This document shows, piece after piece, positions 8,058-10,254 of a stretch of 10,254 bases of DNA. The position numbers and the translations under genes are program-made. The notes below the pieces were generated by a model. It saw only the letters and a program-made list of their open reading frames with translations, did no database searches and was not told the origin of the DNA. Origin of the DNA: Deinococcus sp. (GTDB lineage: Bacteria > Deinococcota > Deinococci > Deinococcales > Deinococcaceae); contig JAUNHF010000041.1 of NCBI GenBank assembly GCA_030524065.1, forward strand, positions 1-10,254, written 5' to 3'. The stretch's first letter is position 1, and every line of letters begins with the position of its first letter.

Positions 8058-8242
8058 CCAGTTGTGGATGACAGAGAACTCACGGTCTGCGCTGTGGTGG
8101 CCCGCCCCGGCGGCCTGAACGGCGCGGCTTCCCTCCAAGAAAAGTCGCTCCGGCGGGGCCAGCCTGCCAATTCCCGCACCCAACTCCACACTTTCGCTTC
8201 CACGCAGCTGCCCAGAATTTTTCGTCCAGGCCGAACGTGCGC
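8058..8242. other. Divergent spoVS-acs intergenic region
   Basis: This is part of the 241-bp gap between the two start codons, the longest in the window. I see no small gene with a ribosome binding site, no strong palindrome and no tRNA. It should hold upstream control sites for acs, but none is recognisable. Confidence 0.35.
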
Positions 8243-8283
8243 TAAGCTATGAGGCATCAAACAACAACAAGGAGGGGGAAAAG
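8243..8283 (+). promoter_or_regulatory. acs candidate -10 box, A/C-rich leader and strong ribosome binding site
   Basis: TAAGCT (8243-8248) fits TANNNT and would give a leader of about 30 nt. The leader contains an unstructured A/C-rich stretch (AAACAACAACAA, 8259-8270) and AAGGAGGGGG (8269-8278), which is 5 nt before ATG 8284. This is the strongest Shine-Dalgarno sequence in the window and suggests high translation. The -10 call is tentative because no -35 box is clear. Confidence 0.5.
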
Positions 8284-10239
8284 ATGACCCATTCTGAACA
8301 GGGCGGTATTGAACACATCATGGCCGCGCAGGCCCGCGTTCCCGTGCCTGCCGCCTTCGCGCAGCAGGCCAACGTCACCCGGGAGCAGTACGAAGAGTGG
8401 TACCGCGAATCGGTGGAGAACCCTGAAACCTTTTGGGACGCCCGCGCACGGGACTTTCACTGGTTCACGCCCTACACGCGGGTGCTGGACTGGCAGCTGC
8501 CCTTCGCCCGCTGGTTCGTGGGCGGCAAGACCAATCTGTCTTACAACGCCCTGGACCGCCATGTGGCTGCCGGGCGCGGAGGCAAGCGGGCGCTGCTCTG
8601 GGAGGGCGAAGGCGGCGAAGTGCGCGAGTACACCTACGCCGAACTGCTGGATGAAGTGGCACGCACGGCCGCTGCGCTGACCCGCCTGGGCGTGAAGGAG
8701 GGCGACCGGGTCACCATTTACCTGCCCATGATTCCCGAAGCCACCATCAGCATGCTGGCCTGCGCCCGCATCGGTGCGCCGCACTCGGTGGTGTTCGGCG
8801 GCTTCGCCGCGGGCGCCATTGCCGACCGCATGGTGGCTTCGGGCAGCGAGTTTGTGATTACAGCGGACGGGGGTTGGCGCAAGGGCGAACCTGTGCCGCT
8901 CAAGCCAACGGTGGATGAAGCGGCGCGGCTGGCCGCAGAGCAGGGTCAGGCCGTGCGCGGGGTGCTGGTGGTGCAGCACAGCAGGCAAAGCGTCCATATG
9001 GAGCCGGGCCGTGACCACTGGTGGCATGAAGCCCGCACCGAGGAAACCCAGGAGGCCGCAGCGCTAGACAGCGAACATCCCCTCTTTTTGCTGTACACCT
9101 CTGGCAGCACTGGCAAGCCCAAAGGCATCCTGCACACCACTGGCGGGTACATGGTCAACGCCGCGCTGACCACGCACGCCGTCTTTGACCTCAAGGAGAG
9201 CGACCTGTTCTGGTGCACCGCCGACGTGGGCTGGATCACCGGGCACAGCTACTCCACCTACGGGCCGCTGCTGCTGGGCCAGAGCATTTTCATGTACGAA
9301 GGAGCGCACAACTACCCCGACTGGGGCCGCTTCTGGGAGATGACCGAGCGCCACCGCATCACGGTGCTGTACACCGCGCCCACCGCCATTCGCTCCTTTA
9401 TGCGCCACGGCGACGAGACGCCCGCCCAGTACGACCTGAGCAGCCTCAGGTTGCTGGGCAGCGTGGGCGAGCCGATCAACCCGCAGGCCTGGCACTGGTA
9501 TCACCGGGTGATCGGCGGGGGCCGCTGCCCGGTGGTAGACACCTGGTGGCAGACCGAAACCGGGGCCATCATGCTCACCACGCTGCCGGGCGTTCACGCC
9601 GCCGAGCCGGGTACGGCGGGCGTGCCCATGTTCGGCATCGCTCCGGCCATCCTGAACCGCCAGGGCGAGGAACTGCCCGCAGGCGAGGGCGGTTTCCTGA
9701 CCCTCCGCCAGCCCTGGCCCTCCATGCTGCGCACCGTGTACGGCGACGATAAGCGCTTCCAGCGCAGCTATTACGGCGAAATTGAGGGCGTCTACTTTGC
9801 CGGCGACGGGGCACGCCGCTCGGAAGATGGCTACATTACCGTGTTGGGCCGGGTAGACGACGTGCTCAACGTGTCTGGACACCGCCTGAGCACCGCCGAA
9901 GTGGAATCGGCGCTGGTGGCCCACCCGCAGGTGGCCGAAGCCGCCGTGGTGGGCCGCCCCGACGAACTCAAGGGCGAGAGCATCTTCGCCTTTGTATTGC
10001 CGCAGGAAGGAGAAACCCCCGACGCAGGCGAGCTGCGGGCCTATGTGAGCGGGCAACTGGGCAAGGTGGCCCGGCCCGACCACATCGTGGTGGCTCCGGC
10101 GCTTCCCAAGACCCGCAGCGGCAAGATCATGCGCCGTTTCCTGCGCCAGATTGCGGCGGGCAGGGCGATTGAGGGCGATACCTCCACCCTGGACGACCCC
10201 AGTGTGCTGGAGCGCCTGGCGAAAACGCCGGTGCAGTAG
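8284..10239 (+). CDS. acs: Acetyl-CoA synthetase (AMP-forming)
   Basis: Makes acetyl-CoA from acetate, ATP and CoA through an acetyl-AMP intermediate, in the cytoplasm, letting the cell grow on or re-use acetate. At 651 residues it is the normal full length. The N-terminal cap fits the family ([16 protein letters not shown]). [11 protein letters not shown] (271-281) is the phosphate-binding loop, TWWQTETG (420-427) carries the Trp that restricts the pocket to acetate plus ATP-binding residues, and GDGARR with Asp508 binds the ribose. [13 protein letters not shown] (near 523-535) is the hinge region, and TRSGKIMRR near the end holds Lys614, the catalytic lysine whose acetylation switches Acs off in other bacteria. 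GDTSTL in the tail is also typical. One small deviation is SGHRLS where most members have SGHRLG (Ser536). It is a lone gene, divergent from spoVS. Confidence 0.96.
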   Translation: MTHSEQGGIEHIMAAQARVPVPAAFAQQANVTREQYEEWYRESVENPETFWDARARDFHWFTPYTRVLDWQLPFARWFVGGKTNLSYNALDRHVAAGRGGKRALLWEGEGGEVREYTYAELLDEVARTAAALTRLGVKEGDRVTIYLPMIPEATISMLACARIGAPHSVVFGGFAAGAIADRMVASGSEFVITADGGWRKGEPVPLKPTVDEAARLAAEQGQAVRGVLVVQHSRQSVHMEPGRDHWWHEARTEETQEAAALDSEHPLFLLYTSGSTGKPKGILHTTGGYMVNAALTTHAVFDLKESDLFWCTADVGWITGHSYSTYGPLLLGQSIFMYEGAHNYPDWGRFWEMTERHRITVLYTAPTAIRSFMRHGDETPAQYDLSSLRLLGSVGEPINPQAWHWYHRVIGGGRCPVVDTWWQTETGAIMLTTLPGVHAAEPGTAGVPMFGIAPAILNRQGEELPAGEGGFLTLRQPWPSMLRTVYGDDKRFQRSYYGEIEGVYFAGDGARRSEDGYITVLGRVDDVLNVSGHRLSTAEVESALVAHPQVAEAAVVGRPDELKGESIFAFVLPQEGETPDAGELRAYVSGQLGKVARPDHIVVAPALPKTRSGKIMRRFLRQIAAGRAIEGDTSTLDDPSVLERLAKTPVQ

Positions 10240-10254
10240 CACGCGGCAGCCTCC

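Noticed and set aside
8043..8189. 49-residue N-terminal extension of SpoVS from ATG 8189
   Set aside because: SpoVS proteins begin at the MxLKV segment; the extension resembles no SpoVS and overlaps the likely promoter region.
9064..10242. Minus-strand open frame of 392 codons opposite acs
   Set aside because: It is a high-GC mirror of acs; the forward frame has all Acs motifs, and the antisense product is rich in His/Gly/Ala/Val with no recognisable domain.

Overview
The window is GC-rich, gene-dense bacterial DNA that fits a Deinococcus or close relative. This rests on three things: a compact high-GC layout, a SpoVS gene with no other sign of sporulation, and several genes whose ATG lies only 6-8 nt after a TANNNT-type -10 box. 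The last is the signature of leaderless mRNAs, which are known to be frequent in Deinococcus. No database search was possible, so the genus is an inference.

Layout: (1) Bases 1-830, minus strand, hold the N-terminal part of a U32-family 'peptidase' (RNA-hydroxylation type) that runs off the left edge. (2) 906-1925, plus, divergent from it across 75 bp, is a NERD nuclease-like domain joined to two C-terminal zinc ribbons. (3) 2043-3287, plus, is an MFS transporter. (4) 3462-5459, plus, is a secreted, probably lipid-anchored M14 zinc carboxypeptidase with accessory beta-domains. A hairpin lies between it and (5) 5525-5845, minus, a single-domain rhodanese. (6) 5912-6247, plus, is a second rhodanese, divergent from the first across 66 bp, and it forms a two-gene operon with (7) 6252-6701, a MIP18/SufT-type iron-sulfur assembly factor. 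That operon ends in a textbook intrinsic terminator. (8) 6889-7593, minus, is a YugP-type membrane zinc metallopeptidase. (9) 7785-8042, minus, is SpoVS. (10) 8284-10239, plus, is acetyl-CoA synthetase, divergent from spoVS.

How the genes relate: most are housekeeping or single-gene units. The clearest functional pairing is rhodanese plus SufT-like protein (sulfur handling and Fe-S maturation). The carboxypeptidase and Acs fit a proteolytic, amino-acid/acetate-using heterotroph. Start signals fall into two classes. The U32, NERD, MFS and both rhodanese genes look leaderless. M14, SufT-like, YugP and acs have Shine-Dalgarno sequences, and spoVS could use either.

I see no mobile element, CRISPR array, tRNA, rRNA or convincing new multi-gene system. 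The longest gap without a gene is 241 bp (8043-8283). The items most worth a second look are the NERD-zinc ribbon protein, the mirrored leaderless promoters, and the dyad beside a TACAAT box upstream of the YugP gene.
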